Source: UBA9647 sp963739335 (GTDB lineage Bacteria > Bacteroidota > Ignavibacteria > UBA10030). Taken from it: a stretch of 64,000 nucleotides of DNA. This document shows positions 18,553 through 27,169 of the stretch, one piece after another. The number at the start of each line of letters is the position of its first letter. Positions within the stretch are counted from its first letter, which is position 1. The position numbers and the translations under genes are program-made. The notes beneath the pieces were generated by a model. That model was not told where the DNA came from. It made no database searches and saw only the letters and a list, made by a program, of their open reading frames with translations. The stretch lies in NCBI GenBank assembly GCA_963739335.1, contig CAVUAC010000052.1:76256-140255 (forward strand), given 5' to 3'.

Positions 18553-18909
18553 ATGTCTCAACAATCTATCCTCAAGTTTCACGCTGTCGGGCTGTTGCTG
18601 TTGACGCTTCTTCTCTCAACGGTATCTGCACAGCGGAATCCCACAAGCCTTTTCAATCCTTTTGTAGGGACTGCCAGAAACGGCCACACCTACCCCGGAG
18701 CATCGCTTCCATTCGGCATGGTCCAGCTGAGTCCTGATACCCGCACTGAGGGATGGGATGCCTGCTCGGGCTATCACTATTCGGACTCCACGATTCTCGG
18801 CTTCAGTCACACTCACCTCAGCGGAACGGGAGTCGCGGACTATGGCGACATTTTGGTCGTGCCCAGAGTGGCACAAAGCAGCAGGGAGCAAAGCTTGGCT
18901 CTTTGTTGA
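18553..18909 (+). pseudogene. GH92 alpha-mannosidase, N-terminal stump
   Basis: Only 118 residues remain of an enzyme normally 700-780 aa long. There is a signal peptide (LLLLTLLLSTVSAQ), then the unmistakable GH92 opening: NPFVGTARNGHTYPGASLPF, the WDACSGYHY region and FSHTHLSGTGVADYGDI. After DILVVP the sequence changes to an unrelated tail and stops. The next 120 nt contain no GH92 text before the asparaginase gene, so at least 600 codons have been deleted. ATG 18553 is preferred (GGAG at 18543-18546). A secreted fragment without catalytic acids would be inactive. GH92 enzymes are calcium-dependent exo-alpha-mannosidases that act on N-glycans. Confidence 0.85.
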
Positions 18910-19032
18910 TGAAATCGCATTGATGACGAAGTAGGCTGCGATGAGAATCCGTCGGCAAGATGGTATCAAAGCTGCTACGTGTCTGCATAAGACATCCAAT
19001 CTCTTGTTCATCCAGAAGGAGGAGTCATTCGG

Positions 19033-20031
19033 ATGAAACGTCGAACATTCATCAAGGCAGCATCGCTTGCCGGCGCTGCAACTATGATCACAAAGAACGC
19101 ACTCTCGGCCGGCAGGTTTGGGGTCACAGGTGCCGGCAGCTCGCCTGCGCAGGGTCCGGTCATCGTCTCAACGTGGGATTTCGGTCGCGCGGTGCCGGAA
19201 ACCGCGTTCAAAACTCTTCAGAGTGGCGGGACGGTCATTGATGCTGTGGAGCGGGCCGTGATGATTCCCGAGGCTGATCCAAAAGTGACCAGCGTCGGCT
19301 ATGGTGGTTATCCGGATCGGGATGGACACGTAACGCTCGATGCGTGCATCATGGACGGCAATGGCAACTGCGGGTCAGTTGTATTCCTGGAACATATCGT
19401 GCACCCGGTGTCTGTTGCAAGGCTTGTGATGGAGAGGACGCAGCATGTGATGCTCGCCGGCGAAGGTGCACTTCAATTCGCTCTGGAGAATGGATTCAAG
19501 AAGGAAAACCTGCTCACAAGGGAAGCTGAAGAAGCATACAAGGAGTGGCTCAAGACGAAAGGCTACAAGCCTCCGAAGGTGGATAAGAACAATCACGACA
19601 CCATCGGCCTCCTTGCACTTGATGGGAAGGGAAACATGGCCGGTGCGTGCACGACAAGTGGAATTGCATGGAAAATCCATGGCCGGGTAGGCGATTCCCC
19701 CATTATCGGGGCGGGTCTGTATGTTGATGCCGACGTCGGAGGAGCGACCTCGACGGGGTTGGGTGAAGCCGTCATCAAGGTGGCAGGAAGCTTCCTGATC
19801 GTTGAGGCGATGCGCAATGGCAAATCCCCGCAAGAAGCCTGCAAACTCGCGCTGGAACGCATCGTTCACAAGCAGCCTCAGTATGCTGAGGGTGGTGATT
19901 TTCTTGCCGGATTTATTGCGCTCAGGAAGGACGGCGAGATTGGGGCAATGAGCTATCGCAAAGGGCTGCAGTACACGCTCCATAAGGATGGGGACATTCA
20001 AGTGATCGACGCAGAATATATGGTGAAGTAG
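19033..20031 (+). CDS. N4-(beta-N-acetylglucosaminyl)-L-asparaginase (glycosylasparaginase), Tat-exported
   Basis: 332 aa, start ATG 19033 after GAAGGAGGAG. The N-terminus has a twin-arginine-type signal (MKRRTFIKAASLAGAA). The Ntn-hydrolase fold is shown by GGTVIDAVERAV, and by the autocleavage site in NNHDTIGLLALD, where Thr becomes the new N-terminal nucleophile. Substrate loops ACTTSGIAWKIHGRVGDSPI and GATSTGLGEA follow. The enzyme cleaves the GlcNAc-Asn bond, the last step in N-glycoprotein breakdown, outside the cytoplasm. Its location directly after the GH20 and broken GH92 genes fits N-glycan use. The isoaspartyl peptidase branch of the same family is a less likely alternative. Confidence 0.9.
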   Translation: MKRRTFIKAASLAGAATMITKNALSAGRFGVTGAGSSPAQGPVIVSTWDFGRAVPETAFKTLQSGGTVIDAVERAVMIPEADPKVTSVGYGGYPDRDGHVTLDACIMDGNGNCGSVVFLEHIVHPVSVARLVMERTQHVMLAGEGALQFALENGFKKENLLTREAEEAYKEWLKTKGYKPPKVDKNNHDTIGLLALDGKGNMAGACTTSGIAWKIHGRVGDSPIIGAGLYVDADVGGATSTGLGEAVIKVAGSFLIVEAMRNGKSPQEACKLALERIVHKQPQYAEGGDFLAGFIALRKDGEIGAMSYRKGLQYTLHKDGDIQVIDAEYMVK

Positions 20032-20038
20032 AACGATG

Positions 20039-20087
20039 AGTGACCGTCACCTAATCTGAGGGCTATCTCTGCGGGCTGACGGTCACT
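20039..20087. repeat. Inverted repeat (11-bp arms)
   Basis: Arms AGTGACCGTCA (20039-20049) and TGACGGTCACT (20077-20087) are perfect complements around a 27-nt loop. The element begins only 8 nt past the asparaginase stop. It is the first of two tandem palindromes in this gap and could end or stabilise the upstream mRNA. Confidence 0.6.
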
Positions 20088-20100
20088 TCTCTGAGCTGAT

Positions 20101-20149
20101 AATGTGCCCGGCACCCTGTGGCAGGGCCATGCATGGTGCCGGTCACATT
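20101..20149. repeat. Inverted repeat (15-bp arms, one mismatch), REP-like
   Basis: Arms at 20101-20115 and 20135-20149 pair at 14 of 15 positions, with a GTGCCCGGCACC-type core. The core resembles the GTGCCCGGGCAC palindrome at 58156-58167 and the GTGCCACGC hairpin at 4324. This suggests a dispersed REP-like family. It lies just before the CutC ribosome site. Confidence 0.55.
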
Positions 20150-20167
20150 GGTGAGGAGCTCACGTTG

Positions 20168-20893
20168 ATGATTCTGGAAGTATGCATTGATTCAGTCGAA
20201 TCAGCCATTGCCGCTCAAGAGGGGGGAGCGGGGAGAGTTGAGCTCTGTGCAGACCTTGACCATGGAGGCACAACGCCGAGTGCAGGCATGATCAAGTCGG
20301 TGCGCGGCTGGGCTTCGATCGCCGTGCACGTGATGATACGTCCGCGCTCGGGAGATTTCTGCTACTCCGATCTCGAATTTGAAGTGATGAAACACGATGT
20401 GCTGAAAGCGAAAGAGCTTGACGCCGATGGCGTTGTCTTTGGAATCCTCACGCCTGAAGGGACGGTAGACGTCGCGAGGACGCGGGTTCTGGTTGAACTG
20501 GCACGACCGATGGCGGTGACGTTCCATCGGGCGTTTGATGAATGTTCCGATCTTCCGCACACGTTGGCTGAGTTGGTTCCCCTCGGGGTGGATCGAGTGC
20601 TCACCTCTGGGGGCAAGGGTAGCGTACAGGATGGAGTAGAGTCGTTGGCGGATTTGGTGAGAAGAGCCAATCGATCCATCAAGGTCCTGGCTGGTGGTGG
20701 CGTAACCCTTGAGAATGTGAGAGAGATCGTCACAAGAACGAAGGTCGAAGAAGTCCACTCATTATCCTCGGTCTCGACGATGCAAGGGAGCCTGGCCCAC
20801 GCGAGGCTCTTTGACGCACCAAAAAGGGTGGTTGATGCGTCCAGGGTGAGCAGGATGGTGACCCTTCTCAACGAGCTCGCCTCGCAACATTGA
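20168..20893 (+). CDS. cutC: CutC family protein
   Basis: 241 aa TIM-barrel protein. ATG 20168 is chosen because GAGGAG lies at 20151-20156 and family members begin with a similar LEVCIDSVESAIAAQEGGA; a longer frame upstream runs through a palindrome. Key segments are GRVELCADLDHGGTTPS, VMIRPRSGDFCYSD, FHRAFDE, VLTSGGKGSV and VLAGGGV. CutC was named for copper homeostasis, but that role is disputed and its biochemical activity is not established. In bacteria it is often found beside glycosidase, glycosylasparaginase and sugar-symporter genes, as here, so a catabolic role is plausible. No signal peptide, so cytosolic. Confidence 0.92.
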   Translation: MILEVCIDSVESAIAAQEGGAGRVELCADLDHGGTTPSAGMIKSVRGWASIAVHVMIRPRSGDFCYSDLEFEVMKHDVLKAKELDADGVVFGILTPEGTVDVARTRVLVELARPMAVTFHRAFDECSDLPHTLAELVPLGVDRVLTSGGKGSVQDGVESLADLVRRANRSIKVLAGGGVTLENVREIVTRTKVEEVHSLSSVSTMQGSLAHARLFDAPKRVVDASRVSRMVTLLNELASQH

Positions 20894-20933
20894 CTCTGGT
20901 GGCTTGTGAACATCCAGAAAGCCTCTAAAATGC

Positions 20934-20962
20934 TTGATTTTCCAGTTTAGAACGTGTAAGCT
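20934..20962 (+). promoter_or_regulatory. Candidate sigma70-type promoter for symporter-galK unit
   Basis: TTGATT at 20934-20939 and TAAGCT at 20957-20962 are separated by 17 nt, about 100 nt before the symporter start. The 174-nt gap contains no other recognisable feature. The -10 match is weak, so this is a tentative call. Confidence 0.35.
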
Positions 20963-21067
20963 ATGCACTAAATACTCGCACCAGTCATCACAAAGCACAT
21001 GGGCAGACCGCCCGAAATGAGTCTTCTCACTACCACATCCCACATCTAAACGCGAGGACTTGGTTCT

Positions 21068-22744
21068 ATGCAATCCATCCAACTGGCATTTTCCGATTGG
21101 CTTATCATTGCCTTGTATTTTGCCTTCGTGCTTGGGATAGGTTTCTATCTCAAGCGCTTCACGAAAAACGAGAACGACTTTTTTCTCGCAGGCCGAAGGA
21201 ACAGTGTGTGGGTCGCCGGGCTTGCGTTTCTCTCGGCGAATCTCGGGGCACTCGAGCTCCTGGGCATGACGGGCAACACCTTCAAGTACGGAATGTACGT
21301 TGCGCATTTCTACTGGATTGGTGCCATCCCGGCGATGCTTTTCCTTGGCCTTTATATGATGCCCTTCTACTATAGCAGCCGCATCAAATCGGTCCCTGGG
21401 TATCTTAAGCTGCGATTCGATGAGAAGACGCGGGTTCTCAACGGAATAGCGTTCGCCATGATGACACTTCTGGTTTCTGGCATCAACCTCTACGCGATGG
21501 CGCTTGTGCTGCATACCTTTCTTGGCTGGGATTGGAGTGTCAGCATGTTGATTTCCGCTGCCACGGTCGCAGCCTATGTCACGCTCAGTGGACTCTTGTC
21601 TGCAATTTTTACGGAGATCATTCAGTTCTTCCTGATCTGGTTTGGTCTCTTCCTCGTGTCCATCCTGGGCATCGTCGAGATTGGAAGCATCCATGACATT
21701 TTCCAGCGTGTCAATGAACTCTATACATCGGTCTGGTACACGACGCTCTGGTCGACAAGCGGCGATCCGTCGCTGAATGGCATGGCCATCACATGGGGAG
21801 GAATAGTCCTCGGTCTTGGGTTTGTGTTGTCGTTCGGTTACTGGACTACCGACTTTCTTGTTGTGCAGCGGGCTTTCTCCGCGAAAGATCTGCGTACCGC
21901 CCGCATGACGCCGATCCTCGCATCCTTCTTCAAGATGGCGGTCCCATTTATCGTGATTCTTACAGGCCTCATTGCCATTGTATTGGCGAACGACTCCAAG
22001 AGCGGCTTCAGTCTCCTGCAGGATGGCGGACAAGTGAATTATGATTCCGCCTTACCGCTCCTGATCGCACGCTACTATCCGGCGGGCCTCGTTGGCCTGG
22101 GGGTCACAGCGCTCCTCGCTGGATTCATGGCGGGTCAGGCTGGCAACATCAGTGCGTTCAATACGGTTTGGACGTATGATATCTATCACTCGGTTCTCAA
22201 CAAAGAGGCCTCCGAGGCGCACTTGCTCTGGATGGGACGGGCCGCCACGATCGTGGGCATTCTTGTCAGCGTTGGCACAGCGTATTGGGCGAAAAGTTTT
22301 CCGAGTATCATGGATTACATGCAGGCGATCTTTTCGTGGGTGAATGCACCACTCTTTGCGACGATGGTTCTAGGAATGTTCGTCTGGTGGATCACACCAA
22401 ACGGGGCATTCTGGGGCCTGCTTGCGGGAATGGGATCATCGTTCACGCTTTTCCTTGCAGTGAAGCTTAACTGGTTCGATGCACGGGTCATCACGATGTC
22501 CAGCGTTGCGAGCGATCAGGCTGCCAATTTCTGGAGGGCGTGGTGGGCGTGGCTAATCTGTTTTGTCGTCACGATTATCATCAGCCTCTTCACGAAAAGG
22601 AAGCCCAATGAAGAACTCGTAGGCCTCGTGAAAGGACTTACTCCTGCCGTCAGTACGGAAGACTTACCCTGGTATCGAAAGCCCGAGGCATTAGCGATTG
22701 CATCGGTTATTGTCCTGATCGCCCTTAATATCTACTTCTGGTAG
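21068..22744 (+). CDS. Sodium/solute symporter (SSS family), probable sugar transporter
   Basis: 558 aa polytopic inner-membrane protein with ~13-14 hydrophobic helices. The SSS opening is clear: FVLGIGFYLKRFTKNENDFFLAGR and the SANLGALELLGMTG region. GYWTTDFLVVQRAFSAKDLRTA and GFMAGQAGNISAFNTVWTYDIY are typical of SGLT-like sugar carriers. It imports a sugar or related solute with Na+. The immediate downstream small membrane protein and galactokinase point to galactose as cargo, which is inference. GAGGA at 21053-21057 precedes ATG 21068. Confidence 0.9.
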   Translation: MQSIQLAFSDWLIIALYFAFVLGIGFYLKRFTKNENDFFLAGRRNSVWVAGLAFLSANLGALELLGMTGNTFKYGMYVAHFYWIGAIPAMLFLGLYMMPFYYSSRIKSVPGYLKLRFDEKTRVLNGIAFAMMTLLVSGINLYAMALVLHTFLGWDWSVSMLISAATVAAYVTLSGLLSAIFTEIIQFFLIWFGLFLVSILGIVEIGSIHDIFQRVNELYTSVWYTTLWSTSGDPSLNGMAITWGGIVLGLGFVLSFGYWTTDFLVVQRAFSAKDLRTARMTPILASFFKMAVPFIVILTGLIAIVLANDSKSGFSLLQDGGQVNYDSALPLLIARYYPAGLVGLGVTALLAGFMAGQAGNISAFNTVWTYDIYHSVLNKEASEAHLLWMGRAATIVGILVSVGTAYWAKSFPSIMDYMQAIFSWVNAPLFATMVLGMFVWWITPNGAFWGLLAGMGSSFTLFLAVKLNWFDARVITMSSVASDQAANFWRAWWAWLICFVVTIIISLFTKRKPNEELVGLVKGLTPAVSTEDLPWYRKPEALAIASVIVLIALNIYFW

Positions 22745-22757
22745 GATGGAGCATACT

Positions 22758-22982
22758 ATGGAACAGAAAGAGAAAAAGATGAAGCCTATCTGGTATTTCG
22801 TCGGTCTGATGCTGAGCGCCATGGGGGCCGTGGTCTTCATTTCGGGTGTCGCGAACTACTTGAGCCCCAGTTCGAGAACAACGGTCCTTTCGAGTCTCCA
22901 TCCGGAATTGTGGTGGGGGGCAATCATGATCGGTGCCGGGATTGTTTTCCTCCTCTCGAATCGCAAAAAGACAGTCGAGTAG
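22758..22982 (+). CDS. Small two-helix membrane protein
   Basis: 74 aa. Start ATG 22758 is preferred over the in-frame ATG 22746 because GGAG lies at 22748-22751. A basic N-terminus (EQKEKKMKPIW) precedes two hydrophobic helices (FVGLMLSAMGAVVFISGV and LWWGAIMIGAGIVFLL) and a basic tail. I do not recognise a named family. It sits 13 nt after the symporter and 14 nt before galactokinase, so it is co-transcribed and may be an accessory subunit of the symporter. Small two-helix partners of SSS carriers are known, but none is identified here by homology. Confidence 0.7.
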   Translation: MEQKEKKMKPIWYFVGLMLSAMGAVVFISGVANYLSPSSRTTVLSSLHPELWWGAIMIGAGIVFLLSNRKKTVE

Positions 22983-22996
22983 CTAGAGATCGCGCT

Positions 22997-24172
22997 GTGG
23001 AAACGCTCGTTGATACTCTCGAGTCGATCTTTCGCGGGAAGTTTGGAAAGCGCGACGACCGGATCATTGTTCGATCCCCCGGAAGGGTCAACCTGATCGG
23101 GGAGCACACCGACTACAACGAAGGATTTGTGCTCCCTGCGGCAGTGGACAAAGCCGTGGTCTTCGTCGTCGCCCCTCGCAGAGATGGCCAAGGTCACTTC
23201 TGCGCGGTTGATCTGAAGGACGAATATGCGGCTGATCTCAAGGCGATCGAGCGATCGGCCAAGGGATGGCTGAACTACCTGCTGGGCGTCATTGAAGAGT
23301 TCAGAAAACTGGGTCACCCTATACCCGGTTGCGATGTTGTGTACGGTGGCGATATCCCCATTGGGGCAGGGATGTCTTCTTCCGCAGCGGTCGAATGTGG
23401 GTTCGCCTATGCACTGAATGACCTCTTTGGATTCGGAATCACCAAACTCGAGCTGGCGAAGCTGGGGCAACGGGCGGAAAACAAATTCGTTGGCGTTCAG
23501 TGCGGCATCATGGACCAATTCATCAACGTTTTCGGCCAAGATCGGAAGGTCCTGAAGATCGACTGCCGTTCGCTGGAATTCGAGTACTTTCCCTTTGAAC
23601 GGGGCGACTTGAATATTGTTCTGTGCGAGACGGAGGCGAAGCGATCGCTGGCGTCATCGGAATATAACATCAGGCGGCAGCAGTGCGAGGCGGGTGTGAA
23701 AATCCTGCAGAAGCATAACAAGGAACTCAAGAGTCTGAGAGATGTAGGAGTTGATTTCCTCGAAGAACATCGCGCGGAGCTGGATCCCGTTGTCTATCAA
23801 CGATGTGTATACGTCCTCCACGAAAACGAAAGGGTTCTCCGTGCGTGCGAGGATTTGCATCGGAACGATTTTCGCTCGTTTGGTGAAAGGATGTTCCAAT
23901 CGCACAATGGCCTGCGGGACGGATATCAAGTAAGCAGTCCCGACCTGGATTTTCTCGTCGAGGTCGCTGCATCCCTGAGCGGCGTTCTGGGAGCCCGAAT
24001 GATGGGTGCCGGCTTTGGCGGGTGCACGATTAACCTCGTCGAACGGGCAAAGGTCCAGTCCTTCGTCGAAAAGGTGCGGGAGCGATACCGGCAACGGACG
24101 GGAAAACCGAACAACGTCTACGTCACCAGCATACAGTCAGGAACGGCTCGGCTCCGCCTCGGCGAGAAGTAG
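22997..24172 (+). CDS. galK: Galactokinase
   Basis: 391 aa GHMP kinase, the usual galactokinase length when started at GTG 22997, just after the small membrane protein's stop. The galactokinase signature GRVNLIGEHTDYNEGFVLP, the ATP loop PIGAGMSSSAAVE, the catalytic-base region GVQCGIMDQFINVFG and the C-terminal MMGAGFGGCTINLV are all present. It phosphorylates alpha-D-galactose to galactose-1-phosphate, entering the Leloir pathway; galT and galE are not in this window. The galactose could come from the symporter upstream. An upstream extension in frame overlaps the neighbouring gene and is unlikely. Confidence 0.95.
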   Translation: METLVDTLESIFRGKFGKRDDRIIVRSPGRVNLIGEHTDYNEGFVLPAAVDKAVVFVVAPRRDGQGHFCAVDLKDEYAADLKAIERSAKGWLNYLLGVIEEFRKLGHPIPGCDVVYGGDIPIGAGMSSSAAVECGFAYALNDLFGFGITKLELAKLGQRAENKFVGVQCGIMDQFINVFGQDRKVLKIDCRSLEFEYFPFERGDLNIVLCETEAKRSLASSEYNIRRQQCEAGVKILQKHNKELKSLRDVGVDFLEEHRAELDPVVYQRCVYVLHENERVLRACEDLHRNDFRSFGERMFQSHNGLRDGYQVSSPDLDFLVEVAASLSGVLGARMMGAGFGGCTINLVERAKVQSFVEKVRERYRQRTGKPNNVYVTSIQSGTARLRLGEK

Positions 24173-24317
24173 CGCTTAGACACAGTTCAGCCCCCTGCAA
24201 TTCACTTCCTCCTTGTTCTCGATCACTATTGATCGATGACATCCCAAAAATTCCCTATGAGCCGCTTGCAACCATATTCCTTCCAGGCGGGTTGAAAACA
24301 ATCATCACGGTCTAGGC

Positions 24318-25853
24318 ATGAGAAGAAGATTGCTTTTCCTGCTGATATTCGTTCTATCCTGCTCCATCCTGCAGGCGCAATCCATACGATCGCTTGATGT
24401 CACGACTTCGCGTGGACTTGCTGTGTCGGCCTATCAGGCGGGCGATGGCATCCGAGTGGCCTGCAAAGACACGCTACCTCTTTTTACATTTGAATTAAAC
24501 GATACTGTCCTCAGCGCATTCAACTGTTCCGCAGTTCCCGAAGGAGACAGTCTCCGGTGGAGCTATGCGTCCGGCATCACTGGCTCCGTGAGAGTCGTGC
24601 ACGGGTTCGGCCGAGGTTGGAAGGCAGTCGTCACATTCCAAAACTCATCAAACCAGAAACAGCAGATTTCGAACGTAGTTCCTTTCGGCGTAGGATCTGA
24701 CTGCGTGTACATTGTCTCGGCCGGCCCCTTAGACTACATCCATCGTCTCAGTCGATCGCAGCTCTTCAGACCTGGCGTAGGTCCGATTGGAGTAGTGCTG
24801 CCCGATAACGCATGGGAGTTGGGATTCTGCGATGTGAGCGTTGCCCCCGCGAGATCGCTCTCGGCGATTGCCCGAAGAACCGAGTCAAATAAAGCAGATG
24901 TTCGACGCTTCAGAACGATTCTGGAACCGGGCGGGTTCGTGCAGTACGTTTTCTACGTTGACGAGCACCGAGGTGACTGGCGCGATGGGCTTCGAATGAT
25001 GTTCCAGGAACGATGGATCTACGACGTCAATGCGTTTGACAATGCGCTCTACGAGCGGGAGGATCTCAAATGGATCCGTTATAGTTACCTGCTGCTCCTC
25101 CAGTTCGCGTGGGATCAGCAATACTATGACGCCCTTCAGGGAAAGTCCAATTTTGAGCAATTCATCGCTGAGCAGGACAAAGTCCTTGGAGGCTACGAGG
25201 CCTACATGATTTGGCCGACATGGCCACGATTGGGTCTTGACCAACGGAATCAATGGGACATGTACAGGGATCTCCCCGGCGGACTCAAGGAGCTGCGTCG
25301 ACAAGCCGGCGTTATGCACAAGCGAGGGGGAAAGTACTTCATCTCCTACAATCCCTGGGATGAGAGCACGCGACATGAGGATCACATCAAGGGTCTGGAG
25401 AAACTACTCAAAGAGATTGATGCCGATGGGGTCGTTCTCGACACGTGGGGGGAGTCGAGCAAGGAGTTCCAGACAGCAGCCGACCGCGCAAAGCCCGGCA
25501 TTATTCTTTACAGCGAGGGGATGGCGGTGCCGAGTGATATGCAAGGGATCGTGGCGGGCCGTGTGCATGACGCCCTTTACATGCCGCCGCCATTGAATCT
25601 GAACAAGCTCATCAAGCCGGACATTGCGATATTCCGGGTTGTTCAGCTCGCGGAAGGACGAATTCATCGCGAGACCGCAGTCTCCTTCTTCAATGGTTAT
25701 GGTGTGGAGTTGAACATCATGCGACCCGGCAGACCGGATTGGATCGAGGAGGAGTTTGGTTACCTGGGTCGCACCACGAAGAATCTTGCGGGAAAACTCT
25801 TCCGCGTTTCTCACTCGACATTGGGTCCCGTTGCTGCAAACGACAGCAGATAG
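24318..25853 (+). CDS. Exported TIM-barrel glycosidase-like protein, 5' part of a fusion with an FGE-like domain
   Basis: About 489 native residues precede a frameshift at 25785-25787 (CTT where CT is expected before GCGGGAA). Residues 1-21 are a signal peptide (LLFLLIFVLSCSILQAQ). A beta-sandwich domain (~25-215) is followed by a barrel-like region with GYEAYMIWPTWPRLG, GKYFISYNPWDES and DADGVVLDTWGESS. The acidic residues in VVLDTWGESS could be catalytic. I cannot place it in a numbered GH family; distant likeness to GH36/GH101-type barrels is possible. It begins the long hydrolase run that continues to 46.6 kb. The last ~22 residues before the stop are out of phase. Confidence 0.65.
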   Translation: MRRRLLFLLIFVLSCSILQAQSIRSLDVTTSRGLAVSAYQAGDGIRVACKDTLPLFTFELNDTVLSAFNCSAVPEGDSLRWSYASGITGSVRVVHGFGRGWKAVVTFQNSSNQKQQISNVVPFGVGSDCVYIVSAGPLDYIHRLSRSQLFRPGVGPIGVVLPDNAWELGFCDVSVAPARSLSAIARRTESNKADVRRFRTILEPGGFVQYVFYVDEHRGDWRDGLRMMFQERWIYDVNAFDNALYEREDLKWIRYSYLLLLQFAWDQQYYDALQGKSNFEQFIAEQDKVLGGYEAYMIWPTWPRLGLDQRNQWDMYRDLPGGLKELRRQAGVMHKRGGKYFISYNPWDESTRHEDHIKGLEKLLKEIDADGVVLDTWGESSKEFQTAADRAKPGIILYSEGMAVPSDMQGIVAGRVHDALYMPPPLNLNKLIKPDIAIFRVVQLAEGRIHRETAVSFFNGYGVELNIMRPGRPDWIEEEFGYLGRTTKNLAGKLFRVSHSTLGPVAANDSR

Positions 25854-27117
25854 CATCTGGGTCAATCAATGGCCGACCCAGTCGAAGACCCTCTATACGA
25901 TCTACAGTCTCCGACCGGAGGGCTTCAGTGGGCCTCTCTTTGAAGCGACTGCGCCGAAGGACTCGCACTACGTCAGCCTCTGGCATCACGAAGAACTGCA
26001 ACTCGTCTCTTCGAATGGGAAAACGTACATTCCTGTGACCGCAGATGGTTTCAGTCGGTCCTGGCTTGGAACACGTCGGGAGGGGAATGTCGACTGCATA
26101 GCGCTCTTGCCGAATCTTCTCACCGTCAACGTCGATCAGGATTCGCTTCATTTCGAAGCTCAACGGGGGAAGAAGGTCATCGTTTGGGCTGGATTGCCTT
26201 CCTACAATTGTCGATCCGCAGAGTTTCCCGCCGCACGCCGCACGATATCGCTCCGTGAGCATCTTGGTCAGCATGAAGAGAAGTTCGTCGTGCAGCTGTT
26301 CGATGAGAATGAACTGCTGGATGAGCGCGTTGTTCAGGTGCCGCTAGCAACGCCGCGGCTGATCTCGCGTCTCGAGCGCACTCCACTGGCTCGGCGAGCT
26401 ACTGCCGGCATGATTGAAATACCCGCCGGGACATTCAAGGTCAAGACAGCAAGGAGTTTTCTCAGCCCGAATGAAGTCATCCCATATCCTGACTATGCTG
26501 ATGGTCGCATCGTTTCCGTTTCGCGTTTCTTCATGGATCAGTTCCCGGTGACGAACGAGCAGTTTGAGGCGTTCATCAAATCAACGCGATATAGACCGAA
26601 GGACACGACAAACTTCTTGAAACACTGGATTGGCGGCGGTCCTCCAAAGGGTCTCGAACAACATCCTGTGGTCTACGTGAGCCTTGAGGACGCAAGGGCT
26701 TATGCGCGCTGGCTTGGTAAGCGACTTCCGACCGAAGTCGAATGGCAGTACGCTGCACAAGGAACCGATGGGAGAAAATATCCTTGGGGCAACCAGTTCG
26801 ATTCAACGAGATGCAACAAAAGCCTCGGACGCACAACGCCTGTCAGTGAGTACCCGACAGGCAGCAGCCCCTTTGGTGTCGCGGACCTCATCGGTAACGT
26901 CTGGCAGCTGACGAATGATGTGTATGATAATGGGAGTTTCTACTTCGGGATCATCCGCGGGGGGTCCTATTACGATCCAAGCGCCAGCGTTTGGTACGTC
27001 AAAGGCGGACCGCAGTCGGTCGACAACCCGCAGATTCTCTTGATGGTCTCGCCCGCATTGGATCGCAATGCGACAGTCGGTTTCCGTTGCGTGAAAGACG
27101 CAGTACCTGGGAATTGA
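25786..27117 (+). CDS. 3' part of the same protein: beta-sandwich plus formylglycine-generating-enzyme-like domain
   Basis: 443 codons in the +1 frame, beginning LRENSSAFLTRHWVPLLQ, continuous in sense with the upstream barrel. A beta-rich middle precedes an FGE-sulfatase (SUMF1/EgtB-like) domain over the last ~235 residues: MIEIPAGTFKV, FMDQFPVTNEQFEAFIKST, RLPTEVEWQYAAQGTDGRKYPWG, DLIGNVWQLTND and RNATVGFRCV. True FGEs carry copper-binding cysteines near the C-terminus. Here the usual pair is not apparent, so the domain is probably a binding or structural module rather than a sulfatase activator. The full protein would be about 932 aa. Confidence 0.7.
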   Translation: MRENSSAFLTRHWVPLLQTTADSIWVNQWPTQSKTLYTIYSLRPEGFSGPLFEATAPKDSHYVSLWHHEELQLVSSNGKTYIPVTADGFSRSWLGTRREGNVDCIALLPNLLTVNVDQDSLHFEAQRGKKVIVWAGLPSYNCRSAEFPAARRTISLREHLGQHEEKFVVQLFDENELLDERVVQVPLATPRLISRLERTPLARRATAGMIEIPAGTFKVKTARSFLSPNEVIPYPDYADGRIVSVSRFFMDQFPVTNEQFEAFIKSTRYRPKDTTNFLKHWIGGGPPKGLEQHPVVYVSLEDARAYARWLGKRLPTEVEWQYAAQGTDGRKYPWGNQFDSTRCNKSLGRTTPVSEYPTGSSPFGVADLIGNVWQLTNDVYDNGSFYFGIIRGGSYYDPSASVWYVKGGPQSVDNPQILLMVSPALDRNATVGFRCVKDAVPGN

Positions 27118-27169
27118 TCTGACCTTAATCGCCATATTCCATCTCTACCAATAGGATCTGGTGATCACT

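Noticed and set aside
20762..22033. Minus-strand frame of 423 codons opposite CutC and the symporter
   Set aside because: Low-complexity, charged composition with no motifs, and antisense to clearly conserved membrane-protein coding sequence.
25786..27117. Functional sulfatase-activating enzyme
   Set aside because: The FGE fold is evident, but the expected active-site cysteines are not, and no sulfatase gene is nearby.
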